Positions 17,155 through 26,564 are shown, numbered from the stretch's first letter. The stretch: DNA of 64,000 nucleotides from Streptomyces durmitorensis (GCF_023498005.1 NZ_CP097289.1:4526001-4590000), one strand, 5' to 3'. The notes: generated by a model not told the origin, from the sequence alone. Program-made: numbers and translations.

Positions 17155-18135
17155 ATGAAGATCGCTTTCGTAGGGAAGGGCGGCAGCGGCAAGACCACGC
17201 TGTCCTCGCTCTTCATCCGACACCTCGCCGCCACCGGAGCACCGGTCCTCGCGGTGGACGCCGACATCAACCAGCACCTGGGCCCCGCGCTCGGCCTCGA
17301 CGAGGCGGTCGCCGCCGAGCTGCCCGCCATGGGCGCGCGCCTGCCCCTCATCAAGGACTACCTGCGGGGCTCCAATCCGCGGATCTCCTCCGCCGACACG
17401 ATGATCAAGACGACGCCGCCCGGGGAGGGTTCGCGGATCCTGCGGGTGCGCGAGGACAACCCCGTGTACGACGCGTGCGCGCGGCCGGTGGAACTCGACG
17501 ACGCAGCCGTGCGTTTGATGGTCACAGGGCCGTTCACCGAAGCCGACCTCGGTGTCGCCTGCTACCACTCCAAGACGGGGGCGGTGGAGCTGCTCCTGAA
17601 CCACCTGGTCGACGGGCGCGACGAGTACGCGGTCGTCGACATGACCGCCGGTTCGGACTCCTTCGCGTCCGGCATGTTCACCCGCTTCGACATGACGTTC
17701 CTGGTGGCCGAGCCGACCCGGAAGGGGGTCTCCGTCTATCGCCAGTACAGGGAATACGCACGGGACTTCGGCATCGACCTCAAGGTCGTCGGCAACAAGG
17801 TGCAGGGCCAGGACGACATCGACTTCCTGCGCGAGCAGGTGGGCGACGACCTCCTGGTGACGGTCGGGCACTCGGACTGGGTGCGCGCCATGGAGAAGGG
17901 CCGCCCGCCCCGGTTCGAACTCCTGGAGGACGACAACCGCCGTTCCCTGCAAGCACTTCAGGACGCCGTCGACACCGCGTACGAACGCAGGGACTGGGAC
18001 CGCTACACCCGCCAGATGGTCCACTTCCACCTGAAGAACGCGCAGAGCTGGGGCAACGAACGAACGGGTGCCGACCTGGCGGCCCAGGTCGACCCCGACT
18101 TCGTGCTGCGCGAGTCGCAGCCTCAGCGCGCCTGA
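17155..18135 (+). CDS. CooC/MinD-like P-loop ATPase
   Basis: 326 residues. Deviant Walker A GKGGSGKTT at 7-15, switch I-like VDADINQHLG near 40, and DMTAGSDSFASG near 165. This is the SIMIBI class, closest in style to CooC/carbon monoxide dehydrogenase maturation and nickel-insertion ATPases; no partner metalloenzyme is nearby, so the client is unknown. The ATG at 17155 is preceded by TACCCT at about seven bases, consistent with a leaderless transcript. The last codons (LAAQVDPDFVL) are encoded by a 33-bp sequence that is repeated exactly 144 bases downstream, outside the gene. Confidence 0.8.
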   Translation: MKIAFVGKGGSGKTTLSSLFIRHLAATGAPVLAVDADINQHLGPALGLDEAVAAELPAMGARLPLIKDYLRGSNPRISSADTMIKTTPPGEGSRILRVREDNPVYDACARPVELDDAAVRLMVTGPFTEADLGVACYHSKTGAVELLLNHLVDGRDEYAVVDMTAGSDSFASGMFTRFDMTFLVAEPTRKGVSVYRQYREYARDFGIDLKVVGNKVQGQDDIDFLREQVGDDLLVTVGHSDWVRAMEKGRPPRFELLEDDNRRSLQALQDAVDTAYERRDWDRYTRQMVHFHLKNAQSWGNERTGADLAAQVDPDFVLRESQPQRA

Positions 18136-18251
18136 CGGCACGCCATCCGACGGACGGAGTCCGGCGCAGCACCCCGAAGCCCGCGAAGCGGTGCGAGGGG
18201 TGCAGAAGAAGGAATCTGCCTGGCGGCCCAGGTCGACCCCGACTTCGTGCT
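18075..18251 (+). repeat. 33-bp perfect direct repeat spanning the 3' end of the ATPase gene
   Basis: Copies at 18075-18107 (inside the ATPase gene, encoding LAAQVDPDFVL) and 18219-18251 (between the gene and the convergent lipoprotein gene). The second copy continues in frame as GERTVATA and a stop. This looks like a remnant of the original 3' end after a partial tandem duplication. Confidence 0.85.
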
Positions 18252-18268
18252 CGGTGAGCGGACCGTCG

Positions 18269-19549
18269 CTACGGCTTGACCGCCGGGGCGCCCGGTACGC
18301 CCTTCGGTGCCGGTGCGGGCTGGGCGGAGAGGTAGGACGCCCAGCCCTCCTTCGGGGCCTTGCCGAGCGGGAGTTTGGTCAGGCGCTCCACGGTCTGCGG
18401 GTCCTGGGCGTCGAGCCAGTCGGCGAGTTGCCTGAAGGAGACGCACCGCACGTCGCGCTTGGTGCAGACCGACTCGATCGTCTCCTCGATGGCGCGCATG
18501 TACGTGCCGCCGTTCCAGGACTCGAAGTGGTTGCCGATGATCAGCGGTGCGCGGTTGCCCTTGTAGGCGCGGTCGAAGCCCTGGAGCAGGCCGTCGCGCA
18601 TCTGGTCGCCCCAGTACTCGTGCTTGCTCGGGTCGCCCTGCGACGTCGTGCCCGACTGGTTCACCATGAAGTTGTAGTCCATGGTGAGCGTCTCGAACTT
18701 GCGGCCGGGGACCGGGACCAGCTGCATCGACAGGTCCCAGAGGCCTTCCTTCTTCTTGGGCCAGACCTGGTTGTTGACGCCACTGGTGTCGTAGCGGAAG
18801 CCCAGTTCGCGGGCCGCCCGCATGAAGTTCTTCTGGCCTTCGAGGCAGGGCGTGCGGGCGCCGATGAGTTCCTTGTCGTAGTCGAAGGGCAGAGGCTGCG
18901 CCTTCTTCATGCCCGTGTTCGTCTTCCAGGCCTTCACGAAGGACTTGGCCTGGTTGATCTCGCTCTTCCAGTCGGCGACCGACCACTCGCCCACGCCGCG
19001 GCCCACGCCGCAGAAGTGGCCGTTGAAGTGGGTGCCGACCTCGTTGCCCTCGAGCCAGGCGCCGCGGAGCTGCTCCACGGTGTCCTTGATTCCCTTGCGG
19101 TCGTTGAAGCCGATGTCCGAGCTGCCGGCCAGGTGCTGCGGCGGGTCGTAGAGCTTCCGCTTGGCCTCGGGGAGCATGTACACGCCGCTGAGGAAGTACG
19201 TCATCGTGGCGTTGTTCCGCTTGGCCACCTTGCGGAAGTGCGAGAACAGCTTCTGGCTGTCCTCGCCTGCACCGTCCCAGGAGAAGACCACGAACTGGGG
19301 CGGCTTCTGGCCGGGTCTCAGTCGCTCGGGCTCGGGCAGGTGCGGCTGTCGGCCGGTGAAGGCGGTGGAGCCGTCACCGATCATGCGGACCGCGCTCTTG
19401 GGGGCCGGTGCGGGGGACGCCTTCTTGGCGCCGTGCGCGCCTTCCTTGGCGCCGGTGTCGCCGTTCGAGCAACCGGCCAGTACTGCGACGGATGCCACGA
19501 GGGCGGTGATGCCCGCGGCGATCCGCTGGATCCTCTGGGTGGCGGCCAT
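18269..19549 (-). CDS. lipoprotein with polysaccharide deacetylase-like domain
   Basis: 426 residues. A signal peptide ends in the lipobox VLAGC (cysteine about 27), followed by a Lys/Ala/Pro linker. From about residue 85 a NodB-like TIM-barrel fold follows: VVFSWDGAG corresponds to motif 1 (the TFDDG motif, here with altered residues) and GNEVGTHFNGHF to motif 2 (normally HSxxH). Both motifs deviate, so metal-dependent deacetylation is not assured. Acting on the cell surface is inferred from the lipid anchor. The start has GGTGGGCGGAAG before the ATG. Confidence 0.72.
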   Translation of the reverse strand: MAATQRIQRIAAGITALVASVAVLAGCSNGDTGAKEGAHGAKKASPAPAPKSAVRMIGDGSTAFTGRQPHLPEPERLRPGQKPPQFVVFSWDGAGEDSQKLFSHFRKVAKRNNATMTYFLSGVYMLPEAKRKLYDPPQHLAGSSDIGFNDRKGIKDTVEQLRGAWLEGNEVGTHFNGHFCGVGRGVGEWSVADWKSEINQAKSFVKAWKTNTGMKKAQPLPFDYDKELIGARTPCLEGQKNFMRAARELGFRYDTSGVNNQVWPKKKEGLWDLSMQLVPVPGRKFETLTMDYNFMVNQSGTTSQGDPSKHEYWGDQMRDGLLQGFDRAYKGNRAPLIIGNHFESWNGGTYMRAIEETIESVCTKRDVRCVSFRQLADWLDAQDPQTVERLTKLPLGKAPKEGWASYLSAQPAPAPKGVPGAPAVKP

Positions 19550-19830
19550 CTTCCGCCCACCTGCTTCCTTCTAGTCGGCTTCGAGTCGGGATACCGGTGT
19601 CATTACGGCGTAATTGCCCGGAAATGACCGCCGGCGCCGCCAACGTCGCACGGAGGCATGTGTAAGAAGTTCCGACAAGCCGACGAATAGCTTTATTCAC
19701 CCTTCGGGGTGATCTAGTGCCCCATTTGCCCCGCTTGTCTATCCGAGACCTTTACTCTCCATTACGATTCGTTTACCGAGAGTTGAGATATCCCGCCGCT
19801 GCAACGCCGTGACCCACGGCCGCGACCCGC

Positions 19831-19850
19831 CCTCCGGAGGCCTCCGGAGG
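19831..19850. promoter_or_regulatory. 20-bp perfect palindrome upstream of the SulP-carbonic anhydrase gene
   Basis: Two tandem copies of the palindrome CCTCCGGAGG, 46 bases before the start codon. It could be an operator or a hairpin in the leader. The rest of 19550-19895 holds no gene; a small UUCG hairpin lies at 19697-19712. Confidence 0.4.
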
Positions 19851-19895
19851 ACCCCTTGTCCCGCGACCGCGCTGCCCCGGAGGAGACGGGAAACC

Positions 19896-22259
19896 ATGTC
19901 TGCCTGCGTCCCCACCCATGCCACCGACTCGGCCCACGCCTCACGCGACCACGAGCCCCACGCGCCGCCGCCCGGCAAGTTCCGCAAGTTCCGTAAGTTC
20001 CGCATCGCCGGCGCCGACGTCTCCGCGTCGATCGCCGTCTTCCTGATCGCCCTGCCGCTGTCCCTCGGCATCGCGCTCGCCACCGGGGCGCCGCTCCAGG
20101 CGGGCCTCGTCGCCGCCGCCGTCGGCGGCCTGGTCGTCGGATGGCTCGGCGGATCGCCGCTGCAGGTCAGCGGCCCCGCCGCGGGTCTCACGGTCGTCAC
20201 CGCCGACCTCATCCACCAGTACGGCTGGCGGACCACCTGCGCCATCACCGTCCTCGCCGGAATCGCCCAACTCGGCCTCGGCTGCCTGCGCGTGGCCCGC
20301 TCGGCGCTCGCCGTCAGCCCCGCCGTCGTGCACGGCATGCTGGCCGGCATCGGCGTCACCATCGCCGTCGCCCAGCTGCACATCGTGCTCGGCGGCACCC
20401 CGCAGAGCTCCGTGCTCGACAACCTCCGCGCGCTGCCCGCCCAGTTGGCCGACGCGCAGCCGTCCGCGCTGTCGATCAGCGCGCTGACGCTCGCGGTGCT
20501 GCTGCTCTGGCCGCGGATCCCCGGCCGTACGGGCAGAGTCCTGCGCGTCGTGCCCGCGCCGCTCGTCTCCGTGGCCGCCGCGACGGCTGTCGCCGTGTTC
20601 GCCGGGCTGAGCGTGGCCAAGGTCGACCTGCCGTCATGGAGCAGTCACGCGCTGGCGGGCCTGCCCGAAGGGCCCGTGCTCGGGCTCATCGCCGCCGTCC
20701 TCACGACCACGCTCGTCTGCAGCGTGCAGTCACTGCTCGGCGCCGTCGCCGTGGACAAGCTCGTCTCCGGGCGGCGCGACGTGCTCCCCGGCGGCGGCCG
20801 CTCCGACCTCAACCGCGAACTGCTCGGCCAGGGCGCCGCCAACGCCGTCTCCGGAGTGCTCGGCGGGCTCCCCGTCGCCGGGGTCGCGGTGCGCAGCGTG
20901 GCCAACGTACGAGCCGGTGCCGTCAGCCGGAACTCCACGATGATGCACGGCGTTTGGGTAGTAGTGGCCGCCCTGCTGTTGGTCCCGCTCCTTGAGCTGA
21001 TCCCGCTCGCCGCGCTCGCCGCCCTCGTGATGGCGGTCGGCATCCAGATGGTGAGCCTGAACCACATCCGCACCATCACCCGCCACCGCGAGATCCTCGT
21101 GTACGCCACGACGACGCTCGGCGTGGTCTTCCTCGGCGTGCTCGAAGGCGTGGCCATCGGTGTCGCCGTCGCCGTGGCCGTCGCGCTGCACCGCCTCGCC
21201 CGCACCCGCATCACGCACATCGAGGAGGACGGGGTCCACCACGTCCGTGTGCGCGGTCAGTTGACCTTCCTCGCCGTGCCGCGCCTCAGCAGGGCGCTGC
21301 ACCTCGCCCCCCAAGGGGCCGCCATCATCGTCGAGTTGGACGGATCTTTCATGGATCACGCGGCGTACGAAGCGCTGCAGTGCTGGCAGGACGCGCACAC
21401 CGCACAGGGCGGCACCGTCGAGGTGACCGGACGCGCGGGGACGCGGATCGCCGAGCCCGCGAGCGCATCACACTCGTGCTGCAGGCCCTGGACGGCCTGG
21501 CGCAACCACCACTGCGACCGCCCGCAGGAGACCCCGCAGGGCGAGGAGCGGCCCAGCGGGTATCAACTGGCAAGCGGCATCAGCGCGTTCCAGCGCAACA
21601 CGGCCCCCCATGTACGGGGCGAGCTCGCCCGGCTCGCGCGTGAGGGGCAGCAGCCCTCGCAGCTCTTCCTGACCTGCGCCGACTCCCGGCTCGTCACCTC
21701 GATGATCACGTCGAGCGGCCCCGGCGACCTCTTCGTCGTACGCAATGTCGGCAATCTGGTCCCGCTGCCGGGCGCCGAGAGCGGGGACGACTCGGTGGCC
21801 GCCGCGATCGAGTACGCGGTGGACGTCCTGCAGGTGCGGTCCATCACCGTGTGCGGGCACTCCGGGTGCGGGGCGATGCAGGCCCTGCTCAACACCCCGC
21901 CCGGGGGCGCCCAGACGCCCCTGAAGCGGTGGCTGCGGCACGGGACGCCGAGCCTGGAGCGGATGGCCGCGCACCAGAAGGAGGGGTGGGCGCGGCTCGC
22001 CGGTCGGGCACCCGCCGACGCGGTCGAGCAGCTCTGCCTGACGAACGTGGTCCAGCAGCTGGAGCACCTGCGCGGGCACGAGTCCGTGGCGCGGCGGATG
22101 GCCGAGGGCTCCCTCGAACTGCATGGCATGTACTTCCATGTCGGCGAGGCGCAGGCCTATCTCCTGACCGAGAGTCAGGACGACGTATTCGACCAGGTGA
22201 CACCGTCACCGCACGAAGGATCACCGCGCGAGGAGCCCCCCGCCCGAGTAAAGGTCTAA
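19896..22259 (+). CDS. SulP transporter - STAS - beta-carbonic anhydrase fusion
   Basis: 787 residues from the ATG at 19896, preceded by GGAGGAGACGGG. Residues about 40-445 form the SulP anion transporter (10-14 membrane segments). A STAS-like domain follows (about 450-530), and then a complete beta-class carbonic anhydrase. Zinc ligands are visible as CADSR near 593 and HSGCGAM near 655. Fusing a bicarbonate/anion transporter to carbonic anhydrase suggests coupled bicarbonate uptake and hydration, a known architecture in actinobacteria. A short Cys-containing stretch (about 530-548) links STAS and anhydrase. Confidence 0.92.
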   Translation: MSACVPTHATDSAHASRDHEPHAPPPGKFRKFRKFRIAGADVSASIAVFLIALPLSLGIALATGAPLQAGLVAAAVGGLVVGWLGGSPLQVSGPAAGLTVVTADLIHQYGWRTTCAITVLAGIAQLGLGCLRVARSALAVSPAVVHGMLAGIGVTIAVAQLHIVLGGTPQSSVLDNLRALPAQLADAQPSALSISALTLAVLLLWPRIPGRTGRVLRVVPAPLVSVAAATAVAVFAGLSVAKVDLPSWSSHALAGLPEGPVLGLIAAVLTTTLVCSVQSLLGAVAVDKLVSGRRDVLPGGGRSDLNRELLGQGAANAVSGVLGGLPVAGVAVRSVANVRAGAVSRNSTMMHGVWVVVAALLLVPLLELIPLAALAALVMAVGIQMVSLNHIRTITRHREILVYATTTLGVVFLGVLEGVAIGVAVAVAVALHRLARTRITHIEEDGVHHVRVRGQLTFLAVPRLSRALHLAPQGAAIIVELDGSFMDHAAYEALQCWQDAHTAQGGTVEVTGRAGTRIAEPASASHSCCRPWTAWRNHHCDRPQETPQGEERPSGYQLASGISAFQRNTAPHVRGELARLAREGQQPSQLFLTCADSRLVTSMITSSGPGDLFVVRNVGNLVPLPGAESGDDSVAAAIEYAVDVLQVRSITVCGHSGCGAMQALLNTPPGGAQTPLKRWLRHGTPSLERMAAHQKEGWARLAGRAPADAVEQLCLTNVVQQLEHLRGHESVARRMAEGSLELHGMYFHVGEAQAYLLTESQDDVFDQVTPSPHEGSPREEPPARVKV

Positions 22260-22350
22260 ACCAATTTTCGGCAGGCTCTTGTCACCAGGGGTATACGTCT
22301 GATGAGCTGTGGCTTTGGACACAACGGACACCCTGGGAATGGGAGATGTC

Positions 22351-24312
22351 GTGAGCAACGAAAGCCTGGCCAACCTTCTTAAAGAAGAGCGAAGGTTCGC
22401 GCCGCCGGCCGACCTGGCGGCCAACGCCAACGTCACCGCGGAGGCGTATGAACAGGCCAAGGCTGACCGGCTCGGCTTCTGGGCCGAGCAGGCCCGCCGG
22501 CTGACCTGGGCCACCGAGCCGACCGAGACGCTGGACTGGTCGAACCCGCCGTTCGCCAAGTGGTTCGCCGACGGGAAGCTCAACGTCGCGTACAACTGCG
22601 TGGACCGTCACGTGGAGGCCGGAAACGGCGACCGCGTGGCGATCCACTTCGAGGGTGAGCCCGGCGACAGCCGGGCCATCACCTATGCCGAGCTGAAGGA
22701 CGAGGTCAGCCGGGCCGCCAACGCGCTGACCGAGCTCGGGGTCCAGCAGGGCGACCGCGTCGCCGTCTACCTGCCGATGATCCCCGAGGCCGTCATCTCC
22801 ATGCTGGCCTGCGCCCGCATCGGCGCCGCGCACTCCGTGGTCTTCGGCGGGTTCTCCGCCGACGCCATCGCCAAGCGCGTGGCGGACGCCGATGCCAAGG
22901 TCGTCATCACCTCCGACGGCGGCTACCGCCGGGGCAAGCCCGCCGCGCTGAAGCCCGCCGTCGACGACGCCGTCTCCCGCGAGGGCAGCTCCGTCGAGCA
23001 CGTCCTGGTCGTGCGCCGCACCGGTCAGGACGTGGCGTGGACCGAGGGCCGCGACGTGTGGTGGCACGAGCTCACCGAGCGCCAGTCCGCCGAGCACACG
23101 CCCGAGGCCTTCGACGCCGAGAACCCGCTCTTCATCCTCTACACGTCGGGCACGACGGGTAAGCCCAAGGGCATCCTGCACACGTCCGGCGGCTATCTCA
23201 CGCAGGCCGCGTACACCCACCACGCGGTCTTCGACCTCAAGCCGGAGACCGACGTCTACTGGTGCACGGCCGACATCGGCTGGGTCACCGGGCACTCGTA
23301 CATCACGTACGGCCCGCTGGCGAACGGCGCGACGCAGGTCATGTACGAGGGCACGCCCGACACCCCGCACCAGGGGCGCTTCTGGGAGATCGTCCAGAAG
23401 TACGGCGTCACGATCCTCTACACCGCGCCGACCGCGATCCGGACGTTCATGAAGTGGGGCGACGACATCCCCGCGAAGTTCGACCTCTCCAGCCTGCGGG
23501 TCCTCGGCTCGGTCGGTGAGCCGATCAACCCCGAGGCCTGGATGTGGTACCGCAAGAACATCGGCGCCGACACGTGCCCCATCGTGGACACCTGGTGGCA
23601 GACCGAGACCGGCGCCATGATGATCTCGCCGCTGCCGGGCGTGACCGAGACCAAGCCGGGCAGCGCCCAGCGCGCCCTGCCGGGCATCTCCGCGACCGTC
23701 GTGGACGACGAGGCGCGCGAAGTGCCGGACGGCGGTGGCGGCTACCTCGTCCTGACCGAGCCGTGGCCCTCCATGCTGCGCACCATCTGGGGCGACGACC
23801 AGCGCTTCCTCGACACGTACTGGTCGCGCTTCGAAGGCAAGTACTTCGCCGGTGACGGCGCCAAGAAGGACGACGACGGCGACATCTGGCTCCTGGGCCG
23901 CGTGGACGACGTGATGCTCGTATCCGGGCACAACATCTCCACCACCGAGGTCGAGTCCGCGCTCGTCTCGCACCCCTCGGTCGCCGAGGCGGCCGTCGTG
24001 GGCGCCGCCGACGAGACCACCGGACAGGCCATCGTCGCCTTCGTGATCCTGCGCGGCACCGCCAACGCCGACGACGAAGGCCTCGTCGCCGACCTGCGCA
24101 ACCACGTCGGCACCACCCTCGGCCCGATCGCCAAGCCCAAGCGGATCCTGCCGGTCGCCGAGCTGCCCAAGACCCGCTCCGGGAAGATCATGCGCCGCCT
24201 GCTGCGGGACGTCGCCGAGAACCGCGAGCTGGGTGACGTCACCACGCTCACGGACTCCTCCGTGATGGACCTGATCCAGACCAAGCTCCCCGCCGCACCC
24301 AGCGAGGACTAA
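22351..24312 (+). CDS. acsA: acetyl-CoA synthetase (AMP-forming)
   Basis: 653 residues from the GTG at 22351 (GGGAG five bases upstream), the standard length. The ATP-binding P-loop YTSGTTGKPKG is near 264-274, the adenylation motif DTWWQTETG near 413, and the C-terminal PKTRSGKIMRR near 605-615 contains the lysine whose acetylation inactivates Acs in many bacteria. It activates acetate to acetyl-CoA in the cytoplasm. It lies 91 bases after the SulP fusion and is followed by a good terminator, so it may be mono- or bicistronic. Confidence 0.96.
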   Translation: MSNESLANLLKEERRFAPPADLAANANVTAEAYEQAKADRLGFWAEQARRLTWATEPTETLDWSNPPFAKWFADGKLNVAYNCVDRHVEAGNGDRVAIHFEGEPGDSRAITYAELKDEVSRAANALTELGVQQGDRVAVYLPMIPEAVISMLACARIGAAHSVVFGGFSADAIAKRVADADAKVVITSDGGYRRGKPAALKPAVDDAVSREGSSVEHVLVVRRTGQDVAWTEGRDVWWHELTERQSAEHTPEAFDAENPLFILYTSGTTGKPKGILHTSGGYLTQAAYTHHAVFDLKPETDVYWCTADIGWVTGHSYITYGPLANGATQVMYEGTPDTPHQGRFWEIVQKYGVTILYTAPTAIRTFMKWGDDIPAKFDLSSLRVLGSVGEPINPEAWMWYRKNIGADTCPIVDTWWQTETGAMMISPLPGVTETKPGSAQRALPGISATVVDDEAREVPDGGGGYLVLTEPWPSMLRTIWGDDQRFLDTYWSRFEGKYFAGDGAKKDDDGDIWLLGRVDDVMLVSGHNISTTEVESALVSHPSVAEAAVVGAADETTGQAIVAFVILRGTANADDEGLVADLRNHVGTTLGPIAKPKRILPVAELPKTRSGKIMRRLLRDVAENRELGDVTTLTDSSVMDLIQTKLPAAPSED

Positions 24313-24350
24313 CCCAGCGAGGACTGGTCAGGCAGTCAGGCCCGAGCCAG

Positions 24351-24385
24351 AGAGGGGCATCCGGCACCGCGCCGGGTGCCCCTCT
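24351..24385 (+). terminator. hairpin terminator after acsA
   Basis: A 15-bp stem (one G-U pair) with a 5-base loop, starting 39 bases after the acsA stop. Confidence 0.8.
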
Positions 24386-24452
24386 TGCGCATAAAGTGAC
24401 GATCGCCGGATAGGTCCGGTCGCATGTTAGGTACGCTAAGGACCGCGTCAAC

Positions 24453-24534
24453 ATCGCGACAAGAGATCGCGACAAGAAGAACCTAGGTGCGCCGGGAAGT
24501 CTGGTCGGCAAGTGTTTTGTCCTGCCTACCGACC
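24453..24534 (+). promoter_or_regulatory. structured leader of nhaA
   Basis: A 12-base direct repeat (ATCGCGACAAGA at 24453 and 24466) is followed by a hairpin, GGTCGG (24503-24508) with CCGACC (24529-24534), whose 3' arm abuts the Shine-Dalgarno GGAGG. Folding could gate translation. I do not recognise a named riboswitch. Confidence 0.35.
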
Positions 24535-24548
24535 GGAGGTCGACCCCC

Positions 24549-25949
24549 GTGGCCGCGCCCGCACCCAGCAACAACAACCGCAAGGTCCTCGGACGGCTCT
24601 CGCTGCCCGAGCGGAACTTCGTCGCGAACGCGCTGCGCACCGAGACCGTCGGCGGTGTCCTGCTCCTCGTCGCCGCGGTCACCGCACTGATCTGGGCCAA
24701 CACAGCCGGCGGGTCGTACGAGTCCGTGAGCGGCTTCCACCTGGGACCCAGCGCCCTCGGCCTCGACCTCTCCATCCAGCACTGGGCGGCCGACGGACTG
24801 CTCGCCGTCTTCTTCTTCGTCGCCGGCATCGAGCTCAAGCGTGAGCTCGTCGCGGGCGATCTGCGCGACCCCAAGGCCGCCGCCCTGCCCGTCGTCGCCG
24901 CGCTCTGCGGCATGGCCGTACCCGCTCTCGTGTACGTCCTGGTCAACACCGTCGGCGGCGGTTCCATGGACGGCTGGGCGGTGCCGACCGCCACGGACAT
25001 CGCCTTCGCGCTCGCCGTCCTCGCGGTCATCGGCACCTCGCTGCCGTCCGCGCTGCGCGCCTTCCTGCTCACCCTCGCCGTCGTCGACGACCTCTTCGCG
25101 ATCCTGATCATCGCGGTCTTCTTCACCAGCGACCTCAACTTCGCCGCCCTCGGCGGCGCGGTCCTCGGCCTCGCCGTCTTCTGGCTGCTGCTCCGCAAGG
25201 GCGTACGCGGCTGGTACGTCTATGTTCCGCTGGCCCTGGTCATCTGGGGGCTGATGTACAACAGCGGCATCCACGCCACCATCGCCGGTGTCGCGATGGG
25301 CCTGATGCTGCGCTGCAGCCGCCGCGAGGACGAGGAGCACTCGCCGGGCGAGCACATCGAGCACCTGGTGCGGCCTCTCTCCGCTGGTCTCGCGGTGCCG
25401 CTGTTCGCGCTGTTCAGCGCCGGTGTGATGGTGTCGGGCGGCGCGCTCGGGGACGTATTCAGCAAGCCGGAGACCCTCGGTGTGGTGCTCGGTCTCGTGG
25501 TCGGCAAGGCGGTCGGCATCTTCGGCGGCACCTGGCTGGCGGCGCGGTTCACGAAGGCCGAGCTCAACGACGAGCTCGCCTGGCCCGACGTGTTCGCGGT
25601 CGCATCCCTGGCCGGCATCGGCTTCACCGTCTCGCTCCTGATCGGCGAACTCGCCTTCACCGGGGACCCGCTGCTCACCGACGAGATCAAGGCAGCCGTC
25701 CTGATGGGGTCTCTCATCGCGGCCGTGCTCTCCGGGATCCTGCTGAAGATGCGCAACGCCCGCTACCGCGCGCTGTACGACGCCGAGGAGCGCGACGACG
25801 ACCTCGACGGCATCCCCGATGTGTACGAACAGGACAAGCCGGAGTACCACCTGCGGATGGCCGCGATCTATGAGAAGAAGGCGGCCGAACACCGCAGGCT
25901 TGCCGAAGTGTCGGCCGGGGCACGCGCCGATGACGACGGTCCGGCATGA
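24549..25949 (+). CDS. nhaA: Na+/H+ antiporter NhaA
   Basis: 466 residues, with the 11-12 membrane segments of NhaA and a charged C-terminal tail of about 55 residues. The ion-binding aspartate pair is seen in VVDDLF near 177-182, and the conserved TATDIAFALAVLAVIG helix near 147-162. It exchanges external protons for cytoplasmic sodium, for sodium and alkaline pH homeostasis. The GTG start has GGAGG nine bases upstream. The leader may be structured. Confidence 0.95.
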   Translation: MAAPAPSNNNRKVLGRLSLPERNFVANALRTETVGGVLLLVAAVTALIWANTAGGSYESVSGFHLGPSALGLDLSIQHWAADGLLAVFFFVAGIELKRELVAGDLRDPKAAALPVVAALCGMAVPALVYVLVNTVGGGSMDGWAVPTATDIAFALAVLAVIGTSLPSALRAFLLTLAVVDDLFAILIIAVFFTSDLNFAALGGAVLGLAVFWLLLRKGVRGWYVYVPLALVIWGLMYNSGIHATIAGVAMGLMLRCSRREDEEHSPGEHIEHLVRPLSAGLAVPLFALFSAGVMVSGGALGDVFSKPETLGVVLGLVVGKAVGIFGGTWLAARFTKAELNDELAWPDVFAVASLAGIGFTVSLLIGELAFTGDPLLTDEIKAAVLMGSLIAAVLSGILLKMRNARYRALYDAEERDDDLDGIPDVYEQDKPEYHLRMAAIYEKKAAEHRRLAEVSAGARADDDGPA

Positions 25950-26057
25950 TCTGAGCAGACTTGACTGCGCAGACTGAGCTGGGCGGTCGTATCTGAACAG
26001 ACGTATGTGAGCACGCTTGCGCAGACGTACACAGACTTACGGAGAAGGGGAGAAGCG

Positions 26058-26564
26058 ATGAGCACACCCGACGGGCCCGTCGGCACCGAACGCAGCCTCG
26101 GCCAGCTGGTCTCCACGGCCACCAGCGAGATGTCCGCGCTGGTGCACGACGAGATCGCGCTGGCCAAGGCCCAGCTGCGGCAGGACGTCAAGCGGGGTGC
26201 GGTCGGCGGTGGCGCGTTCGCCGCGGCGGGGGCGGTGCTGCTCTTCTCGCTGCCGATGCTGAGCTTCGCCCTGGCGTACGGCATCCGCACGTGGAGCGGC
26301 TGGAACATGGCGATCTGCTTCGTGCTCTCCTTCGCGGCGAACGTGCTGGTCGCCGGGGTGCTCGCGCTGATCGGCGTCGTCTTCGCGAAGAAGGCCAAGA
26401 AGGGCAAGGGGCCGCAGAAGGCGGCCGCGTCGGCCAAGCAGACGGCTGCCGTACTCCAGAACGTCAAGCCGCACCCGCGTTCGATGAGCCCCGCGGCTTC
26501 CACGGGTGCCACCCTCGACCGTGTCAGTGACAAGGCTGCGGCTGTGGCACGCTCGTCTTCATGA
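26058..26564 (+). CDS. phage holin superfamily III-like membrane protein (DUF1469 type)
   Basis: 168 residues from the ATG at 26058 (GGAGAAGGGGAGAAG upstream). An N-terminal amphipathic helix, two central membrane helices (about 57-78 and 87-112), then a basic Lys/Ala-rich cytoplasmic tail. Actinobacterial members are called holin-X or phage-holin-like from the fold, but here it is a core gene rather than a prophage gene, so lysis is not implied. Its stop overlaps the next gene as ATGA. The 100 bases upstream carry five copies of CAGAC. Confidence 0.75.
   Translation: MSTPDGPVGTERSLGQLVSTATSEMSALVHDEIALAKAQLRQDVKRGAVGGGAFAAAGAVLLFSLPMLSFALAYGIRTWSGWNMAICFVLSFAANVLVAGVLALIGVVFAKKAKKGKGPQKAAASAKQTAAVLQNVKPHPRSMSPAASTGATLDRVSDKAAAVARSSS

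Noticed and set aside
22282..24105. 607-codon minus-strand ORF opposite acsA
   Set aside because: Shadow frame; the acsA strand has all family motifs, a good start and a terminator.
26058..26564. Prophage lysis gene
   Set aside because: The holin-like protein lies among core genes with no phage genes around; the name reflects a fold, not a lysis cassette.
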